Positions 22,622 to 32,876 of a stretch of DNA of 64,000 nucleotides are shown here, in pieces (positions within the stretch are counted from its first letter, which is position 1; each line of letters starts with the position of its first letter). A model generated the notes under the pieces. The model was given only the letters and a program-made list of their open reading frames with translations, made no database searches and had not been told where the DNA came from. The translations under genes and the position numbers were made by a program. Source of the stretch: Prillingera fragicola (taxonomy: Eukaryota > Basidiomycota > Tremellomycetes > Trichosporonales > Trichosporonaceae); assembly GCA_002335605.1 (NCBI GenBank), contig BEDY01000008.1, forward strand, positions 186,001 to 250,000, read 5' to 3'.

Positions 22622-23778
22622 ATGACAGGCGAAGTGGACCCTATTCTCTCCTTCTTCACCGAGGCCGAGGCCGAGACACCCCATATTCTCTACACTGCCC
22701 TCGGCGTCTCCCACACTGCCACCACCGAGGAGCTGCGCAAGGCGTACCGCAAGAGCGCACTCCGTTGCCACCCAGACAAGCACTCGCACAAGTCTGAAGA
22801 GGAACGCGCTGCCGCATCGGTCGAGTTCCAGAAGATTGGCTTTTCCTGGGCTGTCCTGAGTGATGAAAAGCGCAAGAAGCGGTGAGCATCAACGACTGCC
22901 CCGGCAGGGTGGCAATACTGATATTGCAAGCTACGACACGACGGGTAACACGCACGAGTGCAAGTTTGCCGATGCCGACGAGGCCGGATGGGAGGCATAC
23001 TTTGAGGACCTCTTTGAGCGCCTTGACCGCAAGATTCTGGACGAGGACAAGGCGCGTTACCAGGGTAGGTAGCAGAGGCGACACGGGACCGAGCTGACAG
23101 ACAGGATCGGAGGAGGAGCTCGAGGATCTGCGCGACGCGTACAACCAGGCGAGCGGTGCCTTTCCCCGTATTCTCAAGAGCATCCCGCACTCGAACGTTG
23201 AGGACGAAGAACGCTTTGTCATTGCAATTGAAGCCGAGATCAACGCTGGCCGCCTTGAGCGCACCAAAAAGTGGACCTCCACTTCCACCGACGACGCCGG
23301 CCGCAAGAAGCGCAAGCGTGAGGCTGAGCGCGACGCAAAGGCAGCCGAGGAGGCCGCCAAGGAGATGGGCGTGTGGGACGAGTTTTACGGCAGTGGCAAG
23401 AAGGGCAAGCGCGCCGGTGACAAGGGTCCCGCTGCAGGCAGTGACGACGCCCTCGCGTCGCTGATTGTCTCGCGCCAGCGCCAGCGTGCCGGCGGCATGT
23501 CGGCGCTCGAGGAAAAGTATCGCAAGATTGAGGAGGAGGCTGCCGCTGCTGCCGCGCAGAAGAAGAAGCGCAAGGGCGGCAAGAGCAAGGCTGCTGAGGC
23601 GGACCCGGACGAGCTCGACGACGACGCATTTGCTGCCCTCCAGGCCAAGATGTTTGGTGGCAAGGGGAAAAAGGCCAAGGAGCCCGAGCCTCACCCCAAC
23701 GAGCTCGATGACGAGGCGTTTGCAGCTCTTCAGGCCAAGATGTTTGGCAACAAGAGCAAGAAGCAGAAGACCAAGTAG
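22622..23778 (+). CDS. J-domain protein, DNAJC9-like
   Basis: Three exons. The J domain occupies residues about 22-95: LYTALGVSHTATTEELRKAYRKSALRCHPDKH has the HPD motif that stimulates Hsp70 ATPase, followed by FSWAVLSDEKRKKR-YDTTGN across an intron. Then AGWEAYFEDLFERLDRKILDEDKARYQ-GSEEELEDLRDAY, a segment typical of DNAJC9 (a histone H3-H4 co-chaperone) and its fungal relatives. The C-terminus is lysine-rich and carries a tandem duplication: DELDDDAFAALQAKMFGG and NELDDEAFAALQAKMFGN, each followed by a KKxKK stretch. No signal peptide or membrane segment, so nuclear/cytosolic. The histone link is inferred from the family. Confidence 0.9.
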
Positions 23779-23887
23779 TCGTCTGTCGCTCCGTGGCCTG
23801 TTTCCTCCCCCGTTTTTAGTCTCTGTTGTACCCACTACCCTCTGCCTATAGCACCCATGCATACTGTACAACAAACCACGGAGACGT

Positions 23888-26131
23888 CTAGTAGTTACTC
23901 CTGTCCTCAAGGCGCCACTCCTTTAGCGGGCCCCACCAGCTCCACCCGCTCCCAGCCGGGCGCTGGGCGGACGGTCCCGCGCGATCAGCACGCGGCGTGG
24001 TGGTCCCCGAGGCAGGCTGGGAGCGCTGGCTCCGCTGGCTCCGGGCTGACCGCTGTGCGGGCGCCGCCAAGCGGGGGGTGCTAGGTCCTCCGCGGTTCTG
24101 CTCGATATCATCCAGGTCGAGGTCGAGGTCCCTGTCGAGACCCAAAGCCTGGAGATCGGCCAGGGCGGCGTCAATCTCTGGATCGTCGTTGGTAGAGTCA
24201 CTGTCAACGTCCTCCCACTCGCTGTCCCTGCCTGCACGCCCCGTGTGGATGCGTACGCGCCGCTCGCTCCTGTCGCGTGAATTTGTGCGAGTTCCTGCGC
24301 GCTCAATGGGCGCGTCGTCGTCGTCGTCGTCGGGGTGCTCGACGGCAGTCGTGCCGGAGCCTTCGGCCTGGTCTGCTCCGTCGTCGTCTTCGCCGAGAAG
24401 CTGGCCCTCGCGGATCTGGCGGTTGGCCTCTTGCAACCGCCGTGTGCTCTCCTGGGCTTCTCGAACACCGAACGCACCCAGTCCCCAGCCGTCATCGAGC
24501 GCGGGACCAGCACCACCAGTTCCAGCGATAGCTGGGACACGGGCACGGCGCTCGGCTTGCTCCACTGCTCGTTTGCGGGCCGCTTCCACGTGTGCACGCC
24601 GCAACTTGCGAAGGTATACTTGCAGCCAGGTCGCGGGGAAGGACACGAGCTCACCCATGGTCTTGGGCGGGTGCAGAGATGGGGTTGCCGATGTGCTTGA
24701 AGTCTCCGAGTTGGAGCTCTGGGGCTGACGTCCGCCCGACCCATCGGTCCGGGCACCGTGCTCATGGTCTTCTGGTTCGCGCAGACGAAGGGACCCAAGC
24801 TCAATGTCCTCGTGAGCACCGCTGCCGCTCCCTGCCTCGTGCGCATTGTCGTGGGCAGGGTCGTTGCCCTCGTCCTGGTGGCGATACAATCCCATGCGGA
24901 GCGAAGTGCGACGACGGCGGCGGGTGCCAGTCCCATCTCCACTCGCGGCTGAGCCATTGTTGGAACCACCACCCGAAGGAAGGAAGGATGACACGCCAGA
25001 CGCAAAGCCGACTGCGGCGTTGCCAGCAGCCTTTGCCATGCCAGCCATCGAAGTCTGGTGGCGTCGGTTGGCCGAGGCCCCGTTTATGACGTCCTGGCGG
25101 TGTGCGCGGCGAGCAGCCTTCCGCCTCTTGCGAAGGGCACGTTCCATAAGGTCCTCCACCTCGCCAATTCCCATGCCTGCACCGACCCACCACCACCATC
25201 CGAGCCATGTCTGCCACAGAACGGCAGCCCAGATGAGGTCGTGGAGCCAGTCGATGCCTTCTTCCTTGACGGCCACAAACGACGACGCCGTAGTGACAAA
25301 GGCGAGGATGAGGGCGCCAGCGCCAAACACGCCTGTACCACCATCAAGACGCCAGGCTCGGCGGCGGTTCACGAGGAACCCCCAAATGCAGAGCGAGAGC
25401 GAGAAGATGAGAAGCAGGCACGAGGTGAAAACATTGCGGATGGCGTCTCCAAGGTCGATAACAGTGATGCTGCTCGACAGTCGTGTAAAGTAGAGCGCGG
25501 ATGCAGCAACAGCCAGAGGGCCTGCGATGGTTAGACGAGACGCAAGCTAGTGGAGCTCACCAAGTGCCAAGAAGATGAGCCGCGCTTCTGTGCGCGAGGG
25601 ATAGAGTAGAGTCAGGAACTGGATGTGGGTAATCTGATTGTCAGCGCCGCGTCCCAGGGCTGTACATACGTTGGCAAGACCGTTGCAAATGGCCTGGAGT
25701 AGATACCAGGCGGCTTCCTCGCCTGTATTCCACTCATCGCCTGGTACAGGGGTCGAGATGTAGTCGAGACCGTATGGCCACTGGTCTGCCCGCTGCGCGG
25801 CCTGGTGTAGGATGAGACCGATGCGAACCGACACTCCTAGAAGCACTGCAATGATACTTGAAAGTTGCAAGCAATAGTTGAGCGGCGCGAGAGGGTAGTG
25901 ATACTGGGTCGTAACTGGATGGGTCAGCATCGTGAGAAGTTGGGTGGCGGAAGCGGGCAATTTGCTGTGACGCCTGCCCCAAGCCCACTCACAGAGCAGA
26001 TGTATAAGCAGCATCACCAAGAGGGTTAGGGTAATGCCGCTGAGGAGTAGTTGGATAGGGAAGGTAAACGCGAAAGTCGGTTGGAACTGGAGGTATGGGT
26101 CGCCCCCAGAGAATTGCGTGGTGTTGTCCAT
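23888..26131 (-). CDS. Multi-spanning fungal membrane protein, unrecognised
   Basis: Start ATG 26131: MDNTTQFSGGDPYLQFQPT, then about seven hydrophobic segments, including FPIQLLLSGITLTLLVMLL, LNYCLQLSSIIAVLLGVSV, ITHIQFLTLLYPSRTEARLIF, PLAVAASALYFT, NVFTSCLLLIFSLSLCIWGF, GVFGAGALILAFVTTASSF and WLHDLIWAAVLWQTWLGWWWW. A long cytosolic C-terminal tail (about 400 residues) is Ser/Asp/Arg-rich, with an acidic poly-Asp patch, and ends WWGPLKEWRLEDRSNY. Introns join LLF-TTQYHYPL and GLAN-ITHIQF. An extracellular N-terminus with an N-T-T site plus seven segments and a long tail resembles a receptor-like topology, but no GPCR motif was found. Function unknown. The 3' end is 110 bp from the convergent J-protein gene. 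Confidence 0.85.
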
Positions 26132-26545
26132 TGTGGCCAGAGCAGAAAGGGGTCGGCTACCGGTATGCAATTGACGCTTGGCCTAGGTCCTGTGAATGCT
26201 CGTGATCGAGTTTCGGCTTATCGCAGGTGCTGAGGAGACCCCATGGCTGTGTATCGGTGGGATGTTGGACCAAGAGTGCACTGTTGAAATGGAGGAGTGG
26301 CTGCGGGGCAGGAACACCGAACTGGCCGCCGCCCAGTCGCACTTCACACCCGTATTGCTTCCGGCGCCGTCAGCGTACGTCAACAACAACAACAACAAGG
26401 TCGCCCCTGTAGCGTTCACACTCAACCCCGCCACCTCATGCATGCAGAATGAACATAGTATAAACGAAGAAGCATAGAATAGCTGCATCGCAGAACCGCT
26501 AAAAAGAAGGAGCAAAAATACGAACTAGAAATATCACCCAAGAGT
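26132..26545. other. Intergenic region, about 410 bp
   Basis: Between two minus-strand genes. A (CAA)n-type run, AACAACAACAACAACAA, lies near 26381-26397. No gene supported. Confidence 0.5.
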
Positions 26546-28362
26546 CTACCGTTTGGCCGCAGGAGTCCCTCGGCCATATGCTGCAGGACGCCGAGGGGTC
26601 GCCCCTGGCCGGCCGGGCGTCATGGCCACTGTCCGCGCCGCAACTGGCGCCACGCCTGCCGCTTTGGTAACGGCGTCGGGATTCGAATCCGCCGCAGCCA
26701 ACGCCCGGAGCATGGCCAAGGGGTCAGGCCGTGTGGCGTGTTGGTTGCTGGAGGAGCCTGCTGCTGTGAGAAGGGCCACAGTGTCGGGCGCGTCCGAGTC
26801 GGTGGGAGGCAGCCCGGTGCGTTCGCCGTCGCGGGCTCGCAAGTCGTTGGAAAGTGAGGCAAATATGCCGTTGAGGAAGCGACCACTTTGCAGAGTGTAC
26901 TGGCGCGCACGATGAGTGCGTTGACGAAGCGTGTCCACCTCGTACTCGACCTTTTCAAAGTCGGCCGCAGTGCCAATATCCATGTCGCCAGAGGACGCAA
27001 GAACCTCTTCGGCCATATCAAGCGCTTGCTGGAACCATTCGTCTGCAGCAGACATCTCTGGCGGCTCGTTGATCTCCTTCTTGATGCGAATGGCGGCTAC
27101 TGCCTCGTCCTGGTATTTATTGGCGTTGGCAACGATGCGTCCCCAGTCTCGATCTTCTGCCTTCATCCTGACTTGTCAGTGGCAGTCGCTCAGTCGCACG
27201 CACCTCTTAATCCTTGCAGTGTCTCTGGATTCTCGTGCGCGGTTCTCGACATTCTTGGGATTCGGCTTGACAGGAATGCCTACCTGCTCCTTTGACTCGA
27301 TGGGACCGTACACGTTGGCCTCCATCTTGGGCAGCCGGCTAACAAAGTTGTCGAGAACGTCATTGAGCACTTGGTCCACCTCGGCAATCTCGGGGTTGGC
27401 AGCGCGCTGCTTGCCCTTTCTTGTCCCAGTGCCAATGGTCTCGTCGAGTGCTCGCCTTGCGCACCACGCAATGAGCCACTTTGCCTTGACGGGTTCCGAG
27501 GCAGTAGAATCAAAGTGCTTGTAAAAGTGTTGAGACGGAACGTCTGGGTGAGGGTATACTACATGTTAGCCGGGTACCATACACCTTAGCTCACCATCGC
27601 CTCCTCGTCCGAAACTGGAGCTCGCACGCTGGCCTCGCTTCCCCAAAGACTCTCGCCGCCGTGCGTCTCTCAAGTCGCGGTTCTTGACCGTCACAGGCGT
27701 ATTCTCAACACGTAATGGCTCGGTCGAGTCTTCAAACTCGCCGTACCGCATAGAAACCCGAGCCCTCCTGGATTCTCGCCGCGATCGACTGTGGGCTATC
27801 AATGGCTGGCCAGGTGAGGGTGGTGGTGCTGCAGACGGCCGAGGTCGCTTGGCCTTCTTGAACGACAAGTTGTGCACTTGCTTGACTGAAGCACGCGCAC
27901 TGGGGTTAAACATGCTCTCAGCACGCGTCCTGCCTGTGCCATCATCCTCAGAGTCGCTCCCAGGCATCAACTGCGCTGCCGCCCGTGAGGGCGCTGGTGA
28001 TGCTACTCGTGCAAGCTTGGCGTGCGTCGATTCTCGCCTGCGCGCAGGTTTACGCTCGGATGGGGGTGGTGGCGGCAGATCCAAGTCTCCTTCGTCGTAG
28101 CCCGCAACTGATGATTCTGCGATGGGTCGTGGGTTGAAGCCGCTACGTGATTTCTGGCAACGTGAGCTCGCCTCCACAGACGACAGCAGCGTGAACGCAC
28201 CTTGCTCTTCCTTGCAGCATGATCTCCGGATGCATCCTCATCCGTCGCCGTTGTCCGCTTGCGCGCCGAGGTTGGTCCATTGGATTTGGCCACTCGGCTA
28301 CTGCTCGACGATGCCTCTGCGACGGCACGACTTGGTGTGCGCGCCCCTGACCGAGAGGCCAT
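26546..28362 (-). CDS. DSN1: Kinetochore protein Dsn1/Mis13 (MIS12 complex subunit)
   Basis: Start taken at ATG 28362 (MASRSGARTPSRAVAEASSS). The N-terminal 230 residues are disordered and Ser/Arg-rich (RRRESTHAKLARVASPAPSR, RRESRRARVSMRYGEF) with many R-R-x-S sites, suggesting Aurora B phosphorylation, which is known for Dsn1. The folded part starts RRRESLGKRGQRASSSFGRGG and continues YPHPDVPSQHFYKHFDSTASEPVKAKWLIAWCARRAL, the diagnostic Mis13/Dsn1 block, then VLNDVLDNFVSRLPKMEANVYGP, a helical segment around EINEPPEMSAADEWFQQALDMAEEVL and FEKVEYEVDTLRQRTHRARQYTLQSGRFLNGIF. The C-terminus is Ala/Pro/Arg-rich. It acts at centromeres linking CENP-C/CCAN to the Ndc80 and KNL1 complexes. Three introns. 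An upstream in-frame segment exists but I see no reason to prefer it. Confidence 0.9.
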
Positions 28363-28701
28363 GGGTGCTGCAACGTATGTGCGCGTGTCGCGGGGTGTCG
28401 TAGATGTCGCGTGAGTTGTGGCCTGCGCAGCAGATGGCCTGTGAGAGTGGTGGTATTGGAATAATGCCGTCAAGTCTTGCTTTCGAGATGTGACCTGTTG
28501 TTTGTGCGCAACAGAGTGGGCCACGCCTTTACGTGGGCGGAGTGGTTAGATGATAGGAGCCACGTGGATTTTTCTTTTGATATTTTCTGATTTTGTCCGA
28601 TGCCCTCATGCCACGGAAGCATTTCCCACGAGGACGATATGGAGATGATGATGGAATCTGGAACCCTCCACCACCGACAGACATCATCCACATCGTTCAC
28701 C
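28363..28701. promoter_or_regulatory. Divergent promoter region (DSN1 / GET1)
   Basis: 339 bp between divergent starts, with one CACGTG E-box at 28561-28566 roughly midway. No ORF supported. Confidence 0.4.
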
Positions 28702-29467
28702 ATGGCGGACCCCAATCTGGCCGTCATCATCTTCTGCGTGGTCCTCTTGACCCAGATCGTCGCATGGGTCGGCAAGTCGGTTCTCCAGGAGGCAGCGTTT
28801 GCCACCTACACCCGCATCTTCCTCACCAAAGCTCAGAAGGACCAGCGGCGTCTTCGTCAACGCGTCCTCGAGGACAAGGCCGAGCTCGCAAAGACCTCGT
28901 CCCAGGATGAGTTTGCCAAGTGGGCCAAGCTGAGGCGCGGTGTTGACAAGAGCCTTGCGGAGCTTGAAAAGACGAGTGCGTGTACAGGCGACCCATGAGG
29001 CTAGCGACTGACCTCGCTCCCAGATACTATCTTGACCTCGGCCCGTTCGAACTTTGCCATGCGCTTTAGCACTGTCATTTGGGTGGCTACTACCGGAGCC
29101 CAGCTTATTCTCGTTTGGTGGTACCGCAAGCAGCCTGTCTTCTGGCTTCCCAGCGGTTGGGTTCCTGGTCCTGTCGCGTGGATTCTCCGCTTCCCCAGCG
29201 CACCAAAGGGTAGGTCGCGACAGTGTGGACCGCAACTGACATGCAGGTTCGGTTAGCTCTGCTGCATGGGGAACTGTGTGCAAGCGTGTTTTGGTTTCTG
29301 CCGAGGAGATTGTCAAGGTCATGCTCACGCCCTCGACACCATTTGCCACTGGTGAGTTGTCCACAATGTCGAAGACTCACTGACAATCAGCTGCTGAGCC
29401 TGTTGCCGTGCCCGTTCCGGCCCAGACCGCCAAGATTGAGAAGATTCAGGAAGAGATGCTCGACTAG
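28702..29467 (+). CDS. GET1: Get1, ER receptor subunit for tail-anchored protein insertion
   Basis: Start ATG 28702: MADPNLAVIIFCVVLLTQIVAWVG is the first transmembrane helix. It is followed by the cytosolic coiled coil that binds Get3 (KAQKDQRRLRQRVLEDKAELAKTSSQDEFAKWAKLRRGVDKSLAELEKT), then after an intron NTILTSARSNFAMRFSTVIWVATTGAQLILVWWYRKQPVFWLP (second helix) and GWVPGPVAWILRFPSAP-GSVSSAAWGTVCKRVL (third). The order TM - coiled coil - two TMs, and the ...FAKWAKLRR...D... block, are characteristic of Get1/WRB. The tail ends KIEKIQEEMLD. Four exons. An upstream in-frame ATG at about 28638 would add residues before the first helix; the family starts close to this helix, so I chose 28702. 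Confidence 0.92.
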
Positions 29468-30239
29468 GAGGCTACGTAAACCTGGATGAGGACGTGCTCG
29501 CTGGAGGAAGGTTTCCTGCGATGTCGACTTTGCGACACCAACCAGGATATATCCGACGCAAGAAGCTTAATGAAGAGACTCGGACAAACAATAGCACGAA
29601 GGCAGGCGCGCAAGGCGAACTCAACGACCGGCAAGAGGTGGAGGAACAGCACTCATAGAACGCATAGTTTGCTCACGCAACCAACCCAATGTACTCGTAC
29701 TACAACACAGGCACTGCATAGGCTACGGAACGACAGGATGTCCCCACTCGAGGCCCCGCATTACCGAAATATCGCACATGTCCAACTTTTTTCTATGCCT
29801 TGGCGCGCTTGTTGGGCTTCTCGGCCGAACCGGGCTCCTTTCGCTTTGTGCCATTGGCGTCGTCACTTGCGCTGCCATACGTCAGTGACTGGATTTCTGA
29901 TACTGACGGGCGCGAACGGGGGGGGCTGGGGTTACTGATAACGCCAGGGATTGCAGGGGCTGGGCAATAGCAGGGGCTAGGGATTGGAGATGGTGGATTC
30001 ACGCTCTGGAACGCTCCCGTTCTGGAATGCGCGGTTGAACTGCAGCCAAGAGGCTCTGAACTGAACACGCAAGCCCATGTGCAACCGAGGGCTAGCTGTC
30101 GCCCGTGCAACGGCAATTACTCCATCAGAACAGCACCTTAAAATGGCGCTGCTCCACTCTTCACGCGTCTAAACCTTGCCTTCTACTCTCTATAGGGGAG
30201 GGGTGTGGTGGGGGGCAAAGGGTGTGGTGGGTAGAAAGC
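29468..30239. other. Convergent intergenic region with one doubtful ORF
   Basis: Between the Get1 and peroxiredoxin 3' ends. The frame 29793-30116 (-) ends in a protein-like basic tail (GTKRKEPGSAEKPNKRAKA) but begins with TTG and contains no ATG, and the upstream side is the peroxiredoxin gene, leaving little room for a first exon. I leave it uncalled. Confidence 0.4.
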
Positions 30240-31072
30240 TTACTGCTTCGAAAAGTACTTGGACGCGTCGTCGGTGTTGATCGTGTCCTTGCCCTCCTCC
30301 CAGCCGGCGGGGCAGACCTCACCGTGCTCGTCGGTGAACTGGAAGGCCTTGACGACACGGAGAGTCTCCTCGACCGAGCGGCCGACGGGGAGGTCGTGAA
30401 CGTGGGCGGCGCGGAGGGTGCCCTTGGGGTCAATGAAGAAGGTGCCGCGGAGAGCGATACCCTCCTCCTCGAGGAGGACGCCGTAAGCCTTCGAGACAGC
30501 GTGGTTGCGGTCGGCAAGGAGACCGAGGTGGAGGTCGGGGCCGAGGCCGCCGTCCTTGCGGGGAGTCTGGGCCCAGGCAAGGTGGGTGTACTCCGAGTCG
30601 GTCGAGACACCAATGAGCTCGGTGTTGATGGCCTTGAACTGCTCAAGAGCGGCGTTGAAGGCGAGGATCTCGGTGGGGCAGACGACTGCAAGGGTTAGCG
30701 CGTGTAAATGTGGTGGATGTGGCACAAGCACATGGGCAGAAGCGACGCGCGACACACCGACGTGCACGAGGCGCTCACCTGGAGCGCGTCATGTGAGGGT
30801 CGATGTGTGGGCTCCTCCTCTTCCGAAAACGCGTGTTTTTCGACTTACAGGTAAAGTCCATGGGGTAGAAGAAGAGGACGACCCACTTGCCCTCGTAGTC
30901 GGCAAGCTTGATCTCCTCGAACGCGCCGTCCTTGACGAGGGTACCAGCGAAGGCGCTAGAAGGGTCAGCGACGAGTGTCTACTAGGTCGGATGCATGGCG
31001 GCGAGCTATTCCAAGCTTGCAGGCGATGCAAAGGTTGACTTACGGAGCGGGCTTCTGAATCTGGGCAGACAT
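30240..31072 (-). CDS. TSA1: Typical 2-Cys peroxiredoxin (Tsa1 type)
   Basis: Cytosolic thioredoxin-dependent peroxidase, about 198 residues. Exons join [56 protein letters not shown]. The peroxidatic Cys is C48 in FVCPTE, the same position as yeast Tsa1, and the resolving Cys is in GEVCPAGW. The GGLG motif ([10 protein letters not shown]) and a C-terminal YF motif (ASKYFSKQ) are both present; in this family they confer sensitivity to over-oxidation and chaperone/signalling behaviour. The intron just before the catalytic codon is about 160 nt, long for this window. A further short intron follows the first 10 codons. Confidence 0.96.
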
Positions 31073-31703
31073 TGTGATGGTGGATGAATGTAGTCAAAGA
31101 CAAACGACGTTGGCGACTGAGGAAGGGACAATGGAAAATGGGATTCTATCGACTTTAATACTTCCGTCGCGCCGTCTCGGACGTGAATCGGATTTGCCCA
31201 TTACGTGTTCCCTGGCTCGGCCTGCGAGCTGACTGGATTCTGACGTCGTTAGGGCAGGAGTGCAGGGGCATCTACAGTGCAGCACGGAGAGAGAGGAAGC
31301 GCCGGCCGATGATTGATGCGCGGCCCAAAAGAAAAGAAGAAAAAACGCCAGAATATCCAGCGCGTCTCTCGACACAAATGTACCCTGCCATTCTGTCGAC
31401 CGAGATAACGCGGAGAGTTTCTGATCAGTTTTACAGCCCCGTGCTTGTCTTTGGAGACCAGTTTGTTCGCAACGGTCGATTTGTTCGCAACGGTCGACCA
31501 GTTCCCGTCGACGGCATTGTCTTGGCCGCGAGGACCCTATTTCCGTGGACACGCCATGGGACGCTGTACTCGCGCGTTGCTGACTACTCTTTTTGAGTTT
31601 GGATGTGGCCCTTGACGAGCTTAGTCAGTCAAGCCGGGTGAATCGGGGTCTTCGGCCGGGTCCACCAGGTATTGGTCTGGGGTCAATTTATCGTAATAAC
31701 AAT
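31073..31703. promoter_or_regulatory. Upstream region of the peroxiredoxin gene
   Basis: No supported gene. It holds a TGACGTCG element near 31239 and a TTAGTCAG element near 31619 that resemble CREB/AP-1 cores, plausible for an oxidative-stress gene but seen only as short patterns. A direct repeat TTTGTTCGCAACGGTCGA occurs twice at about 31462-31498. Confidence 0.4.
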
Positions 31704-31790
31704 CTCTCGATAGCTCAGTTGGTAGAGCGTCGGACTGTAATTGTTTCCTTATATATCCGCAGGTCCTGTGTTCGACTCACAGTCGAGAGA
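31704..31790 (+). tRNA. tRNA-Tyr (GTA) with a 14-nt intron
   Basis: Full cloverleaf: acceptor stem CTCTCGA (31704-31710) pairs with TCGAGAG (31783-31789), discriminator A at 31790. D arm AGCTC...GAGC, anticodon stem starting TCGGA, loop C-T-GTA-A with anticodon GTA at 31737-31739. A 14-nt T-rich intron (31741-31754) lies one base 3' of the anticodon, the standard eukaryotic position. Variable loop AGGTC, T arm CTGTG-TTCGACT-CACAG. A T-rich run follows within 10 nt, a Pol III terminator. All stem lengths are standard; only the first anticodon-stem pair is imperfect. Confidence 0.96.
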
Positions 31791-32876
31791 CATTCTTTTT
31801 CTTTCACAAACACTTTCTGAAGATGTGGACGTCGAAACAGACATGTAGAGACGAAGATGTCGAAGGAAGGTGCCACACTGCAGCAATGTTTGTCGTTGGC
31901 TCAGAATTTTTATTAATGTGTGACCCATTTTCACGCTAAGCTGCGCCCTAGACACTCCTGTTGGGTGCAGGTTTCAGGGTCCGTCTACGCCCAGCACAAA
32001 GTTCGTCTTGGTCAATAACGCAAACGTCTCCATCACACAGCGTGTACACTCTGCAAGGCAGCGTTCTCGCACCCATGCATCATGTCGTGGCCAATTATCC
32101 GCGGTCAAACAATCTTTCGGAGGAGTTTACGGCTCGCCATGCTTGCGTCATTCCCCCCGTAGCTACGTACCAAGCACGCGCGATTAGGAAAGCTTCCACC
32201 AACCAGAAGAAGACGCCACAGGAACCAGAAGATAACCGATTAGGCTGTGCCGTATGCGACGCCTTGCATGCCGCAGAGATGCAGCGCAGGTGCGCCGCAT
32301 GGTGCGCCTGGTGCGTGGCACGCATGGTGCATGGTGCGCATGCCTGGAGTGTTTTAGAATAGTGCGACGGCACGAGGAAAAGAGGTCTGATCGCGCCGGC
32401 TGCTGACTGGTTGAGCTACACTGGACCGAGCGCTCGGACTGCCGCGGTTGGGGCGTCGACTGCGACGGCGGCGCAACTTTTTGCTTCTCGTAACTGGCTC
32501 GTGGTCAGGTGTATCTCCTCGGCATTCGGTGGCTTGGTCTAATCCCTGCGTGTTTGTAAGACATGCCACATGGGTCCATGGCCTTGGTAGTCAGTGTGGC
32601 ACTGTGACAGTGGCACTGTATTGTTCAACGGCATCATGCATTGGTTGAATTTGAATGGCTTGTTGGTTGGTTTACTTCTAACTTCTTCAACGGGTACGAC
32701 ATGCAGCTGCCCTTTGGCAGCTGCCACCTCCAGCCTGCGGTGCAGGCTCTTCTCGTCCTCGTACACTTGTACAACTCGCGCGAGCGACGTCGAGGTAGCG
32801 GAATATATGGCAGGGAGCGACGCGTCGAGTGATTACAGCAGAGGCTGGGTACTTGGGACCAAATAGACAGGCCGGT
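31791..32876. other. Intergenic region, about 1.1 kb
   Basis: Between the tRNA and the 3' end of the zinc-finger gene. At 32285-32345 a short imperfect repeat of (G)TGCGC/CATGGTGC units occurs. No ORF has a recognisable product. Confidence 0.5.

Noticed and set aside
29793..30116. Minus-strand frame ending in an NLS-like tail GTKRKEPGSAEKPNKRAKA
   Set aside because: No ATG in the frame and no room for an upstream exon before the peroxiredoxin gene; the tail alone is not enough.
31460..31500. Direct repeat TTTGTTCGCAACGGTCGA twice, considered as a mobile-element footprint
   Set aside because: Only two copies, no element between them and no terminal inverted repeats.
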